The notes: generated by a model from the sequence alone, not told the origin. 61,229 bases of DNA from DASYTH01 sp035712165 (GCF_035712165.1 NZ_DASTBH010000570.1:1-61229), one strand, 5' to 3'; positions 51,402 to 60,242 are shown, counted from the stretch's first letter. A program made the numbers and translations.

Positions 51402-52541
51402 CCGATGGTCGGCGACAGCATGCTCGCCATCGGGTTTGCGCTGTTCGACCTGCTGATCTACGTCGCCAGGGTCGTGTCGGGCACCAGTGAGATCGACCCG
51501 TGGGTGGCGGTTCCGCTCATCGTGATCACCGTGCTGCCGCTGGTGCTGCGCCGCAGGCGGCCGGTGCTCGCCGCCTACCTGCTGCTGGTCCTGGGCACCC
51601 CGCACGCCGTCTTCGAGCTGGGCGTGGCCAGCCTCGCCACGGTCTGCATCGCGCTCTACACGCTGCTCGCCTACGTCGGCCGCCGCCCGGCGCTGCTCTA
51701 CCTGATCGCCAACCTGGTGTTCGGCGGCGTCTGGATACCGCTGCAGACCGACTCCACCACGATGCTGGTGTTCACCGTGGTGCTCGGCGCGGTCTGCTTC
51801 GCGTTCTGCTGGCTGCTCGGCGAGTTCGTCGGGGCCCGCCGGGCGTACCAGGCCGAGGTCGAGGCCCGGCTGCACCTGCTGGAGACCGAGCGGGACCAGC
51901 AGGCCCGGATCGCCGTCGCCGACGAACGCGCCCGGATCGCCCGCGAGCTGCACGATGTGGTCGCGCACGCGGTGAGCGTGATCGTGGTGCAGGCCGACGG
52001 CGCCGCGTACTCGGTGCGCACCGCGCCGGAGGTCGCCGAGCGGGCCGTGAAGACGATCGCGACGACCGGCCGGGAGGCGCTCACCGAACTGCGCCGGCTG
52101 CTCGGGGTGCTGCGCAGCGACGAGACCCGGCAGGAGCGCACCCCGCAACCGGGCGCGCAGTCGCTGTCCGAGCTCGCCGACCGGGTCCGGGCGGTCGGCC
52201 TGCCGGTCCGGCTCGAACTGGTCGGGGCGATCGACGACCTGCCGGCCGGCGTGGGCCTCGGCCTGTACCGGATCGTGCAGGAGGCGTTGACCAACTCACT
52301 CAAGCACGCCGGCCCCGGCGCCTCGGCCATCGTCGCGGTGCACCGCGGGCCGGACCGGGTGGAGCTGGACGTGTGCGACAACGGGGTGGCCAGCAGCCGG
52401 GCCCTGGCCGGGCTCTCCGGCGGCAACGGCCTGATCGGCATGCGCGAGCGGGCGCACGTGTTCGGCGGCTCGCTGGAGGCCGGGCCGAACCCGGCAGGCG
52501 GCTGGCGGGTCCGCGCGGTGTTGCCGTTCGAAGCGGGCTGA
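51369..52541 (+). CDS. Sensor histidine kinase (NarL-partner, HisKA_3 type)
   Basis: 390 residues from the GTG at 51369, six bases after a TACGCT -10 box (51357-51362), so probably leaderless. Four to five membrane helices occupy residues 15-150 with only short external loops, so the sensor may detect membrane-level stress. A linker helix leads to the dimerisation helix ARIARELHDVVAHAVSVIVVQ, with His195 as phospho-acceptor. The HATPase domain has LGLYRIVQEALTNSLKHAGP, DVCDNGV and GGNGLIGMRERA. It phosphorylates the adjacent response regulator and probably controls the ABC exporter next to it. Confidence 0.92.
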   Translation: MRRLSLWLKAHPMVGDSMLAIGFALFDLLIYVARVVSGTSEIDPWVAVPLIVITVLPLVLRRRRPVLAAYLLLVLGTPHAVFELGVASLATVCIALYTLLAYVGRRPALLYLIANLVFGGVWIPLQTDSTTMLVFTVVLGAVCFAFCWLLGEFVGARRAYQAEVEARLHLLETERDQQARIAVADERARIARELHDVVAHAVSVIVVQADGAAYSVRTAPEVAERAVKTIATTGREALTELRRLLGVLRSDETRQERTPQPGAQSLSELADRVRAVGLPVRLELVGAIDDLPAGVGLGLYRIVQEALTNSLKHAGPGASAIVAVHRGPDRVELDVCDNGVASSRALAGLSGGNGLIGMRERAHVFGGSLEAGPNPAGGWRVRAVLPFEAG

Positions 52542-52557
52542 CGGCTACGGTGACGAC

Positions 52558-53229
52558 GTGACGGGGGCGGACGTGATCAGGGTGGTGCTGGTCGACGATC
52601 AGGAGCTGATGCGGGTCGGGTTCCGGATGGTGCTCGGCGCGCAGCCGGACATGGAGGTCGTCGGCGAGGCCGGCAACGGCCGCGACGCGGTGGCGCTGGT
52701 CGAGACCGTGCGCCCGGACGTGGTGCTGATGGACGTGCGCATGCCGGTGCTGGACGGGGTCGAGGCCACCCGGCTGATCACCGAGCGGAGCCTGTCCCGG
52801 GTGCTCGTGATGACCACCTTCGACCTCGACGAGTACGCCCTGTCGGCGTTGCGCAACGGAGCCAGCGGCTTCCTGCTCAAGGACACCCCGCCGGACCATC
52901 TGGTGTCCGCGCTGCGCTCGGTCGCCAGCGGCGACGCGGTGGTCTCACCCAGCGTCACCCGCCGGTTGCTGGACCGGTTCCTCGGGTCGGCCGGCGGGCA
53001 GCTGCGCGACGCGACCATGCTCGACGCGCTCACCGAGCGGGAGCGTGAGGTCCTGCTGCTGATCGCCCAGGGACTGTCCAACACCGAGATCGCCCGCAAG
53101 CTCTTCCTGTCCGAGGCGACGGTCAAGACGCACGTCGGCCGGGTGCTGTCCAAACTGGAGCTGCGGGACCGGGTGCAGGCCGTCGTACTGGCCTACGAGA
53201 CCGGTCTGGTCCGTCCCGGCGACTCCTGA
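52558..53229 (+). CDS. NarL/LuxR-type response regulator
   Basis: 223 residues. The receiver is intact: acidic pair DD (13,14), phospho-acceptor Asp59 in VVLMDVRMP, Thr in MTTFD, and Lys in GFLLKDTPP. The C-terminal HTH reads LTEREREVLLLIAQGLSNTEIARKLFLS. It is the cognate partner of the upstream kinase. GTG start at 52558 has a TACGGT -10 box six bases before it (52546-52551), so it can also be transcribed on its own as a leaderless mRNA. Direct repeats ahead of the following ABC transporter genes are candidate binding sites. Confidence 0.93.
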   Translation: MTGADVIRVVLVDDQELMRVGFRMVLGAQPDMEVVGEAGNGRDAVALVETVRPDVVLMDVRMPVLDGVEATRLITERSLSRVLVMTTFDLDEYALSALRNGASGFLLKDTPPDHLVSALRSVASGDAVVSPSVTRRLLDRFLGSAGGQLRDATMLDALTEREREVLLLIAQGLSNTEIARKLFLSEATVKTHVGRVLSKLELRDRVQAVVLAYETGLVRPGDS

Positions 53230-53254
53230 TCCCCCATACCCCTGGGTCGGTTTT

Positions 53255-53349
53255 TCAGGGTCGCCTCAGGGTCCTCACTGATCGCATTCGACCTCAGGCT
53301 GATGGACCCTACGTCTACAAGCTGATCTCAACTGTCGACCTCAGGCCGA
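53255..53349 (+). promoter_or_regulatory. Direct repeats ahead of the ABC exporter
   Basis: TCAGGGTC occurs at 53255-53262 and 53266-53273 with an 11-bp period, about one helical turn. CGACCTCAGGCTGA (53289-53302) and CGACCTCAGGCCGA (53336-53349) differ at one position. They fit binding of a dimeric NarL-type regulator such as the adjacent one. Confidence 0.5.
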
Positions 53350-53412
53350 CGTGCGCAGACCCGGCGCGGCGACAGCATGTGAACACGTCAGCTCACCAGA
53401 GGGGAAGAAGCC

Positions 53413-54360
53413 ATGATCGAGGCAGTAGGCCTCACCAAACGATACGGACGGACGGTGGCCGTCGACGATCTGTCGTTCACCGTCGCATCCGGACGCGTGA
53501 CCGGGTTCCTCGGGCCGAACGGCGCCGGCAAGTCGACCACCATGCGGATGATCCTGGGGCTGGACGCGCCCACCGCGGGCGAGGTCCGCATCGACGGCAA
53601 GCGCTACCGGGACCTGCACGAGCCACTGCGGATGGTCGGCGCGCTGCTCGACGCCAAGTGGGTGCACCCCAACCGCTCCGCCCGCGCGCACCTGCGCTGG
53701 CTGGCCCGGTCCAACGGCCTGCCCGCCCGGCGGGTGGACGAGGTGCTCGACCTGGTCGGCCTGAGCGATGTGGCCGGCCGGCGCGCCGGCGGGTTCTCGC
53801 TCGGCATGTCGCAGCGGCTGGGCATCGCCGCGGCGCTGCTCGGCGACCCGCAGGTGCTGCTGTTCGACGAGCCGGTCAACGGCCTGGACCCGGAGGGCAT
53901 CCTGTGGATCCGCCGGTTCATGCACCGGCTGGCCGACGAGGGCCGCACGGTGTTCGTCTCCAGCCACCTGCTCTCCGAGATGGCGCTCACCGCGCAGGAG
54001 CTGGTCGTGATCGGCCGGGGCAAGCTGATCTCGCAGAGCAGCACCGAGGATTTCGTCGCGCACGCGACCGAGAGCACGGTGCTGGTGCGCAGCCCGCAAC
54101 TGGCCGCTCTGCGCACGGTGCTCGGCCGGGAGGGCGTGCAGGTCCGGGACGAGGGCGAGAGCCTGGTCGTGTCCGGAATGGACAGTGCGCAGATCGGCGA
54201 GCTGGCCGCGGCCAACGGCGCCGTGCTGCACGAGCTCAGCCCGCAGCGCGGCTCGCTCGAGGAGGCGTTCATCCAGCTGACCGGCGACTCGGTCGAGTAC
54301 CACGCCGGCCTGGACGCCACCCCGTCCGAACTCGTCACCAGTGGGGATGTGACCCGATGA
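53413..54360 (+). CDS. ABC-2 exporter, ATP-binding protein
   Basis: 315 residues. Walker A GPNGAGKST, Q-loop near LLDAKWVHP, the less usual signature FSLGMSQRLG, Walker B VLLFDEPVNGLDPEG and the switch His in VSSHLLSE. The C-terminal 90 residues form the regulatory extension typical of DrrA/BcrA-type exporter ATPases. It powers export or membrane protection through the downstream permease. A GAGGGGAAG ribosome-binding site precedes the ATG at 53413. Translation is coupled to the permease (ATGA overlap). Confidence 0.92.
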   Translation: MIEAVGLTKRYGRTVAVDDLSFTVASGRVTGFLGPNGAGKSTTMRMILGLDAPTAGEVRIDGKRYRDLHEPLRMVGALLDAKWVHPNRSARAHLRWLARSNGLPARRVDEVLDLVGLSDVAGRRAGGFSLGMSQRLGIAAALLGDPQVLLFDEPVNGLDPEGILWIRRFMHRLADEGRTVFVSSHLLSEMALTAQELVVIGRGKLISQSSTEDFVAHATESTVLVRSPQLAALRTVLGREGVQVRDEGESLVVSGMDSAQIGELAAANGAVLHELSPQRGSLEEAFIQLTGDSVEYHAGLDATPSELVTSGDVTR

Positions 54361-55118
54361 CTCTGCTCGCCGTCGAACGAATCAAGCTGTTCACCACGCG
54401 CTCGCCGCTGTGGTGCACGCTGCTCGCCCTCGGGCTCACCGTCGGATTCGCCGCGCTGATCGCCGGCGTCGACTCGGAGAGCCCGGTGACCGTCGCCAGC
54501 ACCCAGTTCGGCTACAACTTCGGGCTGGTCGTGGTGATGGTGATGGCCACGCTCGCGATCACCACGGAGTACCGGTTCTCCACGATCCGGGCCACCTTCC
54601 AGGCCATCCCGAACCGCAGTGCCGTGCTGGTGGCCAAGACCGCCGTGGTGGCGCTGGTCTCCGGGCTGATCGGGCTGGCCGCCGCGTTCGGCTCGCTGGC
54701 CATCTCCAAGCTGGTTCAGCCGAACGCGGACCTGGCGCTGAACACCGCCTTCGAGTGGCGGACGGTGGCCGGCGTGAGCCTGGTCTACGCGGTCTCCGCG
54801 GTGATCGCGGTGGCGGTCGGGACGCTGATCCGGCACTCCGCCGGCGCCATCTCGCTGCTGCTGATCTGGGTCATGCTGGTGGAGAGCCTGGTCGCGCTGA
54901 TCCCGAAGGTCGGTGACGACATCCAGAAGTGGATGCCGTTCTACGTCGCCAACCGGTTCCTGACCGGCAACCCGGACCTGACCAACCGGCCGATCGAGGA
55001 GGGCCCGCCGCCGTCCGAATCGGTGCTGACCCCGTGGTGGGCGCTGGCCTACTTCGCCGGAATCGCGCTGGCCTGCCTGCTGACCGCGTTGTTCGTGACC
55101 AACAGGCGCGACGCCTAG
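54357..55118 (+). CDS. ABC-2 exporter, membrane subunit
   Basis: 253 residues from the ATG at 54357, which overlaps the ATPase stop. Six hydrophobic segments, with a large extracellular loop between the last two (KWMPFYVANRFLTGNPDLTNRP...). The ITTEYRFSTIRATFQAIPNR coupling region is typical of small ABC-2 permeases. Together with the ATPase and the two-component system it resembles modules that sense and resist membrane-active antibiotics. Substrate is unknown. Confidence 0.88.
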   Translation: MTLLAVERIKLFTTRSPLWCTLLALGLTVGFAALIAGVDSESPVTVASTQFGYNFGLVVVMVMATLAITTEYRFSTIRATFQAIPNRSAVLVAKTAVVALVSGLIGLAAAFGSLAISKLVQPNADLALNTAFEWRTVAGVSLVYAVSAVIAVAVGTLIRHSAGAISLLLIWVMLVESLVALIPKVGDDIQKWMPFYVANRFLTGNPDLTNRPIEEGPPPSESVLTPWWALAYFAGIALACLLTALFVTNRRDA

Positions 55119-55151
55119 AGACGGCGGTTGGGGACCGCTGCCGGGGGACGG

Positions 55152-55182
55152 ACCCGGGCCACCGACGGGGGGTGGCCCGGGT
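55152..55182 (+). terminator. Terminator after the ABC-2 exporter
   Basis: ACCCGGGCCACC (55152-55163) and GGTGGCCCGGGT (55171-55182) form a perfect 12-bp stem with a seven-base loop, 34 bp after the permease stop. It is followed by TCGTGTCGTT. Confidence 0.82.
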
Positions 55183-55349
55183 TCGTGTCGTTCACCACGA
55201 TTCTTTGGGGCCGTGTTTTGTACAGCAGACCCACGGGTAAAAGCTACGTTAAGCTGTTGTGATCCTGACCACACCACGGGGACAGGGGTGCGCGGAACCC
55301 GGTCATATCGGATGGTGACGGTCAGCGAACGGTGTGTGGGAGCTGAATT

Positions 55350-55934
55350 TTGCCGGTGGTTGACGCCAGCTCGTCCCGGGACCTCGCCCTGACGGGCGAC
55401 ACCTACAGCAGCGGCGAGGAGCTGCGGGTCGAACCCACGATCGCGCTCGAATGGTCGCAGGCCATCGAGCAGTGGGGCAGCGAGCGGGCGAAGAGCCCGG
55501 CCGAGGCCCGGGGCGCCTGGCTGCACCGGGCGCCTGAACAGCAGGTGCTCAACTTCTACCTGTCCGCCCGCGAGTTCGACCCGCACCTGCCGGCGCCCTG
55601 GTGGCTGCGTGCCCTGGCCGCCGGGGACATCCGGTCGCGCACCGACGGCTTCTCGGTCGAGGACCGGGTGGCCAAGATGCTGGCCACCCGTCCGGGGTGG
55701 GTGTTCGTCCCGTGGGCGGCCGAGGGCGACTCCGGCTTCTGGGAGTACATGCCCTCGGAACGCGCCCTGACCGTGCCCGGGGTGCCGACCACGCTGACCC
55801 TGACCCACCGGCATGGCGGCTGGCTGGACGTGATCCCGGCGCACGCCGGCTCCCCGCCGAGCCCGATCCCGGTGCAGGGTCTGGCCGACCTCCGGGCGAA
55901 CCTCGCCCGGCTGGAGTCGCTGCCGCCCGCCTAA
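55350..55934 (+). CDS. Hypothetical protein, soluble
   Basis: 194 residues from a TTG start at 55350, seven bases after GGGAG; a GTG at 55356 is possible but is too far from it. The product has no signal or membrane segment. It begins with about 40 polar residues, then a mixed alpha/beta core with many Trp (PAPWWLRALAAGDI, GWVFVPWAAEGDSGFWEYMPS, LTLTHRHGGWLDVIPAH). I do not recognise a family. It is 10 bp upstream of trmB and may be co-transcribed with it. Confidence 0.65.
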   Translation: MPVVDASSSRDLALTGDTYSSGEELRVEPTIALEWSQAIEQWGSERAKSPAEARGAWLHRAPEQQVLNFYLSAREFDPHLPAPWWLRALAAGDIRSRTDGFSVEDRVAKMLATRPGWVFVPWAAEGDSGFWEYMPSERALTVPGVPTTLTLTHRHGGWLDVIPAHAGSPPSPIPVQGLADLRANLARLESLPPA

Positions 55935-55944
55935 CATTCCGCGG

Positions 55945-56625
55945 GTGAGCCAACGGACCGTCGTGAGTTTCGTCCACCGTGGGCGGCGAATGACCTCCGG
56001 GCAGGCCCGGGCGTGGCAGCGGAACTGGGAGCGGATGGGCCGCGACCTCGCCGAACTGCCGCCCGGCCCGCTGGACACCGACGCCTGGTTCGGCCGGTCC
56101 GCGCCGCTGGTGCTGGAGATCGGATCGGGCATGGGGGAGACCACCGCCCGGCTGGCCGCCGCCGAGCCGGAGGTCAACTACCTGGCCGTCGAGGTCTACC
56201 AGCCCGGCCTCGCGCAGCTCATGATGCGCGCCGAGGCCGGCGGGATCGACAACCTGCGCCTGGTCCGTGGCGACGCCGTGGTGCTGCTGGCCGAACACCT
56301 GGCCCCGGGCTCGCTGACCGAGGTGCGCATCTTCTTCCCCGACCCGTGGCCGAAGACCAAGCACCACAAGCGCCGGCTGGTCCAGCCCGGCTTCGTGGCC
56401 CTGGTGGCCGACCGGCTGCGCCCGGGCGGCCGGTTGCGGCTGGCTACCGACTGGGCGCCCTACGCCGAGCAGATGCTGGAGGTCTGCCAGGCCGAACCGG
56501 CCCTGCGCAACCCGCACCCGGACTACGCCCCGCGCCCGGAATGGCGCAGTGTCACCAAGTTCGAGGACCGCGCCAACACCGCCGGCCGGCCAAGCCACGA
56601 CCTCGAGTTCGAGCGCCTCGGTTAG
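55945..56625 (+). CDS. trmB: tRNA (guanine46-N7)-methyltransferase
   Basis: The 226-residue TrmB methylates G46 in the variable loop of tRNA, using S-adenosylmethionine. Motifs: SAM-binding LVLEIGSGMGETTARLA, acidic VEVYQPG, RLVRGDAVVLL, catalytic IFFPDPWPKTKHHKRRLV and the C-terminal substrate-binding region TKFEDRA. Start GTG at 55945 has TAACAT seven bases upstream (55932-55937). The N terminus is short, as in actinobacterial members. The dispersed 51-bp element starts 36 bp after its stop. Confidence 0.95.
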   Translation: MSQRTVVSFVHRGRRMTSGQARAWQRNWERMGRDLAELPPGPLDTDAWFGRSAPLVLEIGSGMGETTARLAAAEPEVNYLAVEVYQPGLAQLMMRAEAGGIDNLRLVRGDAVVLLAEHLAPGSLTEVRIFFPDPWPKTKHHKRRLVQPGFVALVADRLRPGGRLRLATDWAPYAEQMLEVCQAEPALRNPHPDYAPRPEWRSVTKFEDRANTAGRPSHDLEFERLG

Positions 56626-56661
56626 GGCCTGCCCCGCAGAGGTTGTGGGAAAGTCCCGTGC

Positions 56662-56712
56662 CCGACCAACCGCACCTCAGGGGACCGTGACGGCGCCCAG
56701 CCACAATCCGCC
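56662..56712 (+). repeat. 51-bp dispersed element, copy B (3' of trmB)
   Basis: Identical at 47 of 51 positions to 1077-1127 read on the minus strand. It includes the same hairpin (GGG-GA-CCG, TGA, CGG-CG-CCC). In this copy GGTTGTGG (56641-56648) upstream could also pair with CCACAATCC (56701-56709). It lies between trmB and the amidohydrolase gene and in the same orientation relative to the preceding gene as copy A. Confidence 0.8.
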
Positions 56713-56770
56713 CGAAATCGGTACCGTTCGCCGGAACGCGACGACCGCATTGAAATCCGGGGAGGCGGAA

Positions 56771-58081
56771 ATGTCTTACCGTCTGCGGGCACCGGTCGTG
56801 CTGCCCTGCGATCCGGAGTGTTCGGTGCTGCGTGACGCCGTGCTGGACATCGACGAGCGGGGCCGGATCGGCTACGTCGGGCCGGCCGCGGCGGCGCCGG
56901 AGAGCCCGGCCACCGTCCTGGACTGCTCCGGGATCCTGTTGCCGGGCCTGGTGAACGCGCACGCGCACAGCCCGATGACGGTGCTCCGCGGGATGGGCGG
57001 TGACCTGCCGCTGCTGCGCTGGCTGCACGAGGTGATCTGGCCGGCCGAGGCCCGGCTGAGGCCGGCCGACATCGGGGCCGGGATGCTGCTCGGATCGGTG
57101 GAGATGCTGCGCGCCGGGGTCACCACGAGCACCGAGATGTACTTCCACGGCGAGGAGCTGGCCGGGGCGGTGCTGGCCTCCGGCGCCCGGCTGGTGGCCA
57201 CCATGGGGATCATCGACGCGCCGGGCTGGGACTGGGAGGCGATGCTCGCCGGGGTGGACGCCTGGATCGACGCGGACGGGCTGCGCAGCGGGCCGGGTGA
57301 GCGGATCGAGGTCGGGTACGGGCCGCACTCGGCCTACACGCTGCCGCCGCACGCCCTGACCAGGGTCGGTGAGGCGGCCCGGGCACGCGGCGCCCTGGTG
57401 CACATCCACGTGGCCGAGTCGGCAGGCGAGGACGCCACCCAGCGCGAGCGGTACGGGTCGGTGCCGGCCATGCTCGAGCAGCTCGGCCTGCTCGGCGGCC
57501 GGGTGCTGGCCGCGCACGCGGTGCACCTGTCCGACGCCGACATCGCCACCTTCGCCGCGGCCGGGGTGGCGGTGGCGCACTGCCCCGGCTCCAACGCGAA
57601 GCTGGCCTCGGGCATCGCCCGGCTGCGCGACCTGCGCGCCGCCGGTGTCCACATCGGACTGGGCACCGACGGTCCGGCCAGCAACGACGACCTCGACCTG
57701 TGGGAGGACATGCGGCTGGCGGCCATGCTCGCCCGGCTGTCCACCATGGACTCCAGTGCGCTCGGCGCGGCCGACGTGCTGCTGCTGGCCACCCGCGGCG
57801 GCGCCGAGGCGTTGGGCCGCGACGACATCGGCGCGCTGGAGCCGGGCCGGTGGGCCGACCTGGTGCACGTCGACGTGGACGATCCGGCCTTCTCCGCCGG
57901 CCTGGACGTGCCGGACGAGCACCTGCTGGCCAACCTGGTCTGGGCCACCGGATCCCGGCGGGTCCGCGACGTCTGGGTGGCCGGCGAGCGGGTCGTCGAG
58001 GCCGGCGAGCCGACCCGGGTGGACCGCGCCGAGGTGCAGCGGGCGGCGGGCGCGGTGACCCGCCGCCTGATCAAGGCCTGA
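56771..58081 (+). CDS. Amidohydrolase, SAH/MTA-deaminase-like
   Basis: 436 residues from the ATG at 56771, preceded by GGGGAGGCGG. Member of the amidohydrolase superfamily: metal ligands GLVNAHAHSP (His64, His66), third His in VHIHVAES, fourth in LAAHAVHLSD, and catalytic Asp in GLGTDGPASNDDLD. The NDDLD-LWEDMRLA sequence and overall layout match S-adenosylhomocysteine/5'-methylthioadenosine deaminases (MtaD type). Chlorohydrolase-type or guanine-derivative deamination is also possible. The neighbour trmB produces S-adenosylhomocysteine, an interesting but perhaps accidental link. Confidence 0.83.
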   Translation: MSYRLRAPVVLPCDPECSVLRDAVLDIDERGRIGYVGPAAAAPESPATVLDCSGILLPGLVNAHAHSPMTVLRGMGGDLPLLRWLHEVIWPAEARLRPADIGAGMLLGSVEMLRAGVTTSTEMYFHGEELAGAVLASGARLVATMGIIDAPGWDWEAMLAGVDAWIDADGLRSGPGERIEVGYGPHSAYTLPPHALTRVGEAARARGALVHIHVAESAGEDATQRERYGSVPAMLEQLGLLGGRVLAAHAVHLSDADIATFAAAGVAVAHCPGSNAKLASGIARLRDLRAAGVHIGLGTDGPASNDDLDLWEDMRLAAMLARLSTMDSSALGAADVLLLATRGGAEALGRDDIGALEPGRWADLVHVDVDDPAFSAGLDVPDEHLLANLVWATGSRRVRDVWVAGERVVEAGEPTRVDRAEVQRAAGAVTRRLIKA

Positions 58082-58086
58082 CCTAC

Positions 58087-60138
58087 CTACTCGCCGATCA
58101 GACCGGGGCCGTACCGGCCCGGCTTGAACACCGCGACGACGGCGGGTCTCGGCTGGTTCGTGCCGCCGTCCGGCCAGTGTGAGGTGGGCGCCGCGATCGT
58201 GCCGCCCTCACCCGGATGCTGCACCGACACCAGCACGAACCGGTCCCGCACCACCGGCCCGCAGGTCTCCGCGGCGGGCGGGACGGTGAGGAACTGCTTG
58301 ACGTGCCCGCGTTCCCGCCCGGCCAACGGCACCGCGAACAGCCCGTCGTTGGCGCCCAGCGCGTTGCCGTCGGTGGACACCCAGAGGTTGCCGTAGCTGT
58401 CGAAGGCCACGTTGTCCGGACAGGAGATCGGGCTCACCTGGGTCTTGTCGAAGCCGCCGAAGTAGGTGTCCGGCGCGTTCGGGTCCCCGCAGACCAGCAG
58501 CAGCCGCCAGGCGAACCGGGTGCCGGTGTGGTCGCCGCGCCGCTCCTCGATCTCCAGCACGTGTCCGTGCCGGTTGACGTTGCGCGGGTTGGCCTCGTCG
58601 GCCGGCGGCTGGGTCGGCGACGCGCCGCGGTTGGTGTTGTTGGTCAGTGCCGCGTAGATCCGGCCGTTGTGCGGGTTGGGCTGCACGTCCTCCGGGCGGT
58701 CCATCTTGGTGGCGCCGACGGCGTCCGCGGCCAGCCTGGCGTAGACGTACACCTCTTCGGCGGTGAAACCCGGCACGAACGAGGTGTCGTTGTGCGCCAA
58801 GGGGATCCACTCGCCGCTGCCGTCGAACTCCCCGTCGGAGGGCAACGTGCCGGTGCCGTTGATCTCGGCGGGCGGGCTGTCCCCGGTGAACCGCGCGACG
58901 TAGAGCGTGCCGGAGTCGAGCAGCCGCTTGTTGTGCTCCCGGTCGCGCCGGCTGTTCCCGTGCCGCATCCGCTCGTCGGAGACGAACTTGTACATGTAGT
59001 CGAACCGCTCGTCGTCGCCCAGGTAGGCCACGACCCGGCCGTCCCTGGCCACCTGGACGGCGGCGCCCTCGTGCTTGAACCGGCCGAGGGCGGTGTGCTT
59101 GACCGGCGGCTCGTCCGGCGCGTACGGGTCGACCTCGACGATCCAGCCGAACCGGTTGGCCTCGTTGGGTTCCTGGGCCAGATCCCAGCGCCGGTCGAAC
59201 CGCTCCCACTTGCGTTCGCTCGCGCCGGTGGGGAAGCCGTACCTCGCCAGCCGGGCCCGGGTCACCGGGTCGGCCACCTGACCGGCGTTGGCGAAGTACT
59301 GGTTGATGTTCTCCTCGCCGGAGAGCATGGTGCCCCACGGGGTGAGGCTGCCGGCGCAGTTGTTCATCGTGCCCAGCACGGTGGTCCCGGCGGGGTCGGC
59401 GGTGGTGCGCAGCAGCGCCGAGCCTGCGGCCGGGCCGCGCACGGTGAACGGGCTGTGCAGGGTGATCCGCCGGTTGTACCGGCGGTCGACGACCGCGCGC
59501 AGCTCGCCGGAGCGCTGCTGCTCGACCACCACGACCGACATTCCGTGCGCCGCCCAGGAGATCCGCACCTGCTCCTCGGTCGGGTTGGCCGGGTCGTAGC
59601 CGGCGAACAGCATCGGCTCGGTGACGTACTCGTGGTTGTTCACCATGAGATGGCGGCCGGGTGAGAGCGGGGTGAGCTCGCAGAAGTCGTTGTTGAAGCC
59701 GAACTGCCTGGCCTGCGCGGCCGCGCTCTGGTTGGCGAAGTCGAACGCCGGGGCGCCCGGCAGCACCGGGTCGCCCCACCGGATCACGATGTTCTGCCGG
59801 TAGCCGTCCGGGATCACCACCCGGTCCTCCCGGTTGGGCGGCACCGGGGTGAAGTTGACGCCGCGCGGGCGGTGGCCGCTCCGGGCCGGCTCCGCGGCGG
59901 CCGGTCCGGCCAGGGCGCTCACCCCGGCTCCGGCGACCGCGAGCACCGCGCCCGCCTTGAGCACGCCGCGCCGGCTGACGATGGCACTGACCACATCGCC
60001 GAAGTAGGTGTTGTCCGAGGTGTTGGGCGCCTCGTGGGCGCAGGCGTTGCCGCACCGGTACTGGCAGGTCATCGGCTGACGGCCGAACGGGTGGGTGGGC
60101 AGCAGTGGCAGCAACCGGCCGGGCTCGTTGGGGGACAC
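58087..60138 (-). CDS. PhoX-family alkaline phosphatase, Tat-exported
   Basis: 683 residues. A twin-arginine signal, SRRGVLKAGAVLAVAG (from residue 55), comes after an unusually long N-terminal lead with Cys and His (TCQYRCGNACAHEA), which is typical of actinobacterial PhoX. The mature domain is the calcium/iron beta-propeller of PhoX (DUF839): NNHEYVTEPMLF, TMNNCAGSLTPWGTMLSGEENINQYF, GRFKHEGAAV, YLGDDERFDYMYKFVS and CPDNVAFDSYGNLWVSTDG. It releases phosphate from esters outside the cell. GTG start with GGAGG. The promoter has a PHO-box-like repeat. Confidence 0.92.
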   Translation of the reverse strand: MSPNEPGRLLPLLPTHPFGRQPMTCQYRCGNACAHEAPNTSDNTYFGDVVSAIVSRRGVLKAGAVLAVAGAGVSALAGPAAAEPARSGHRPRGVNFTPVPPNREDRVVIPDGYRQNIVIRWGDPVLPGAPAFDFANQSAAAQARQFGFNNDFCELTPLSPGRHLMVNNHEYVTEPMLFAGYDPANPTEEQVRISWAAHGMSVVVVEQQRSGELRAVVDRRYNRRITLHSPFTVRGPAAGSALLRTTADPAGTTVLGTMNNCAGSLTPWGTMLSGEENINQYFANAGQVADPVTRARLARYGFPTGASERKWERFDRRWDLAQEPNEANRFGWIVEVDPYAPDEPPVKHTALGRFKHEGAAVQVARDGRVVAYLGDDERFDYMYKFVSDERMRHGNSRRDREHNKRLLDSGTLYVARFTGDSPPAEINGTGTLPSDGEFDGSGEWIPLAHNDTSFVPGFTAEEVYVYARLAADAVGATKMDRPEDVQPNPHNGRIYAALTNNTNRGASPTQPPADEANPRNVNRHGHVLEIEERRGDHTGTRFAWRLLLVCGDPNAPDTYFGGFDKTQVSPISCPDNVAFDSYGNLWVSTDGNALGANDGLFAVPLAGRERGHVKQFLTVPPAAETCGPVVRDRFVLVSVQHPGEGGTIAAPTSHWPDGGTNQPRPAVVAVFKPGRYGPGLIGE

Positions 60139-60174
60139 CTGTGCCTCCGGAAAAGATCGGGAATCCGCGTCCCG

Positions 60175-60229
60175 ACGCTAGGAGCCGGTGCCGAGCCACA
60201 CAAGGCGACCAGGTGAATACCCGACGAAT
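60175..60229 (-). promoter_or_regulatory. phoX promoter with PHO-box-like direct repeat
   Basis: On the minus strand ATTCGTCGGGT and ATTCACCTGGT (60229-60208) are adjacent 11-bp direct repeats, as in PHO boxes bound by PhoP. TTGTGT (60203-60198), 17 bases and TAGCGT (60180-60175) form the promoter, with the repeat directly upstream of -35. Expected for phosphate-starvation induction. Confidence 0.6.
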
Positions 60230-60242
60230 TGCTCGGAACCGA

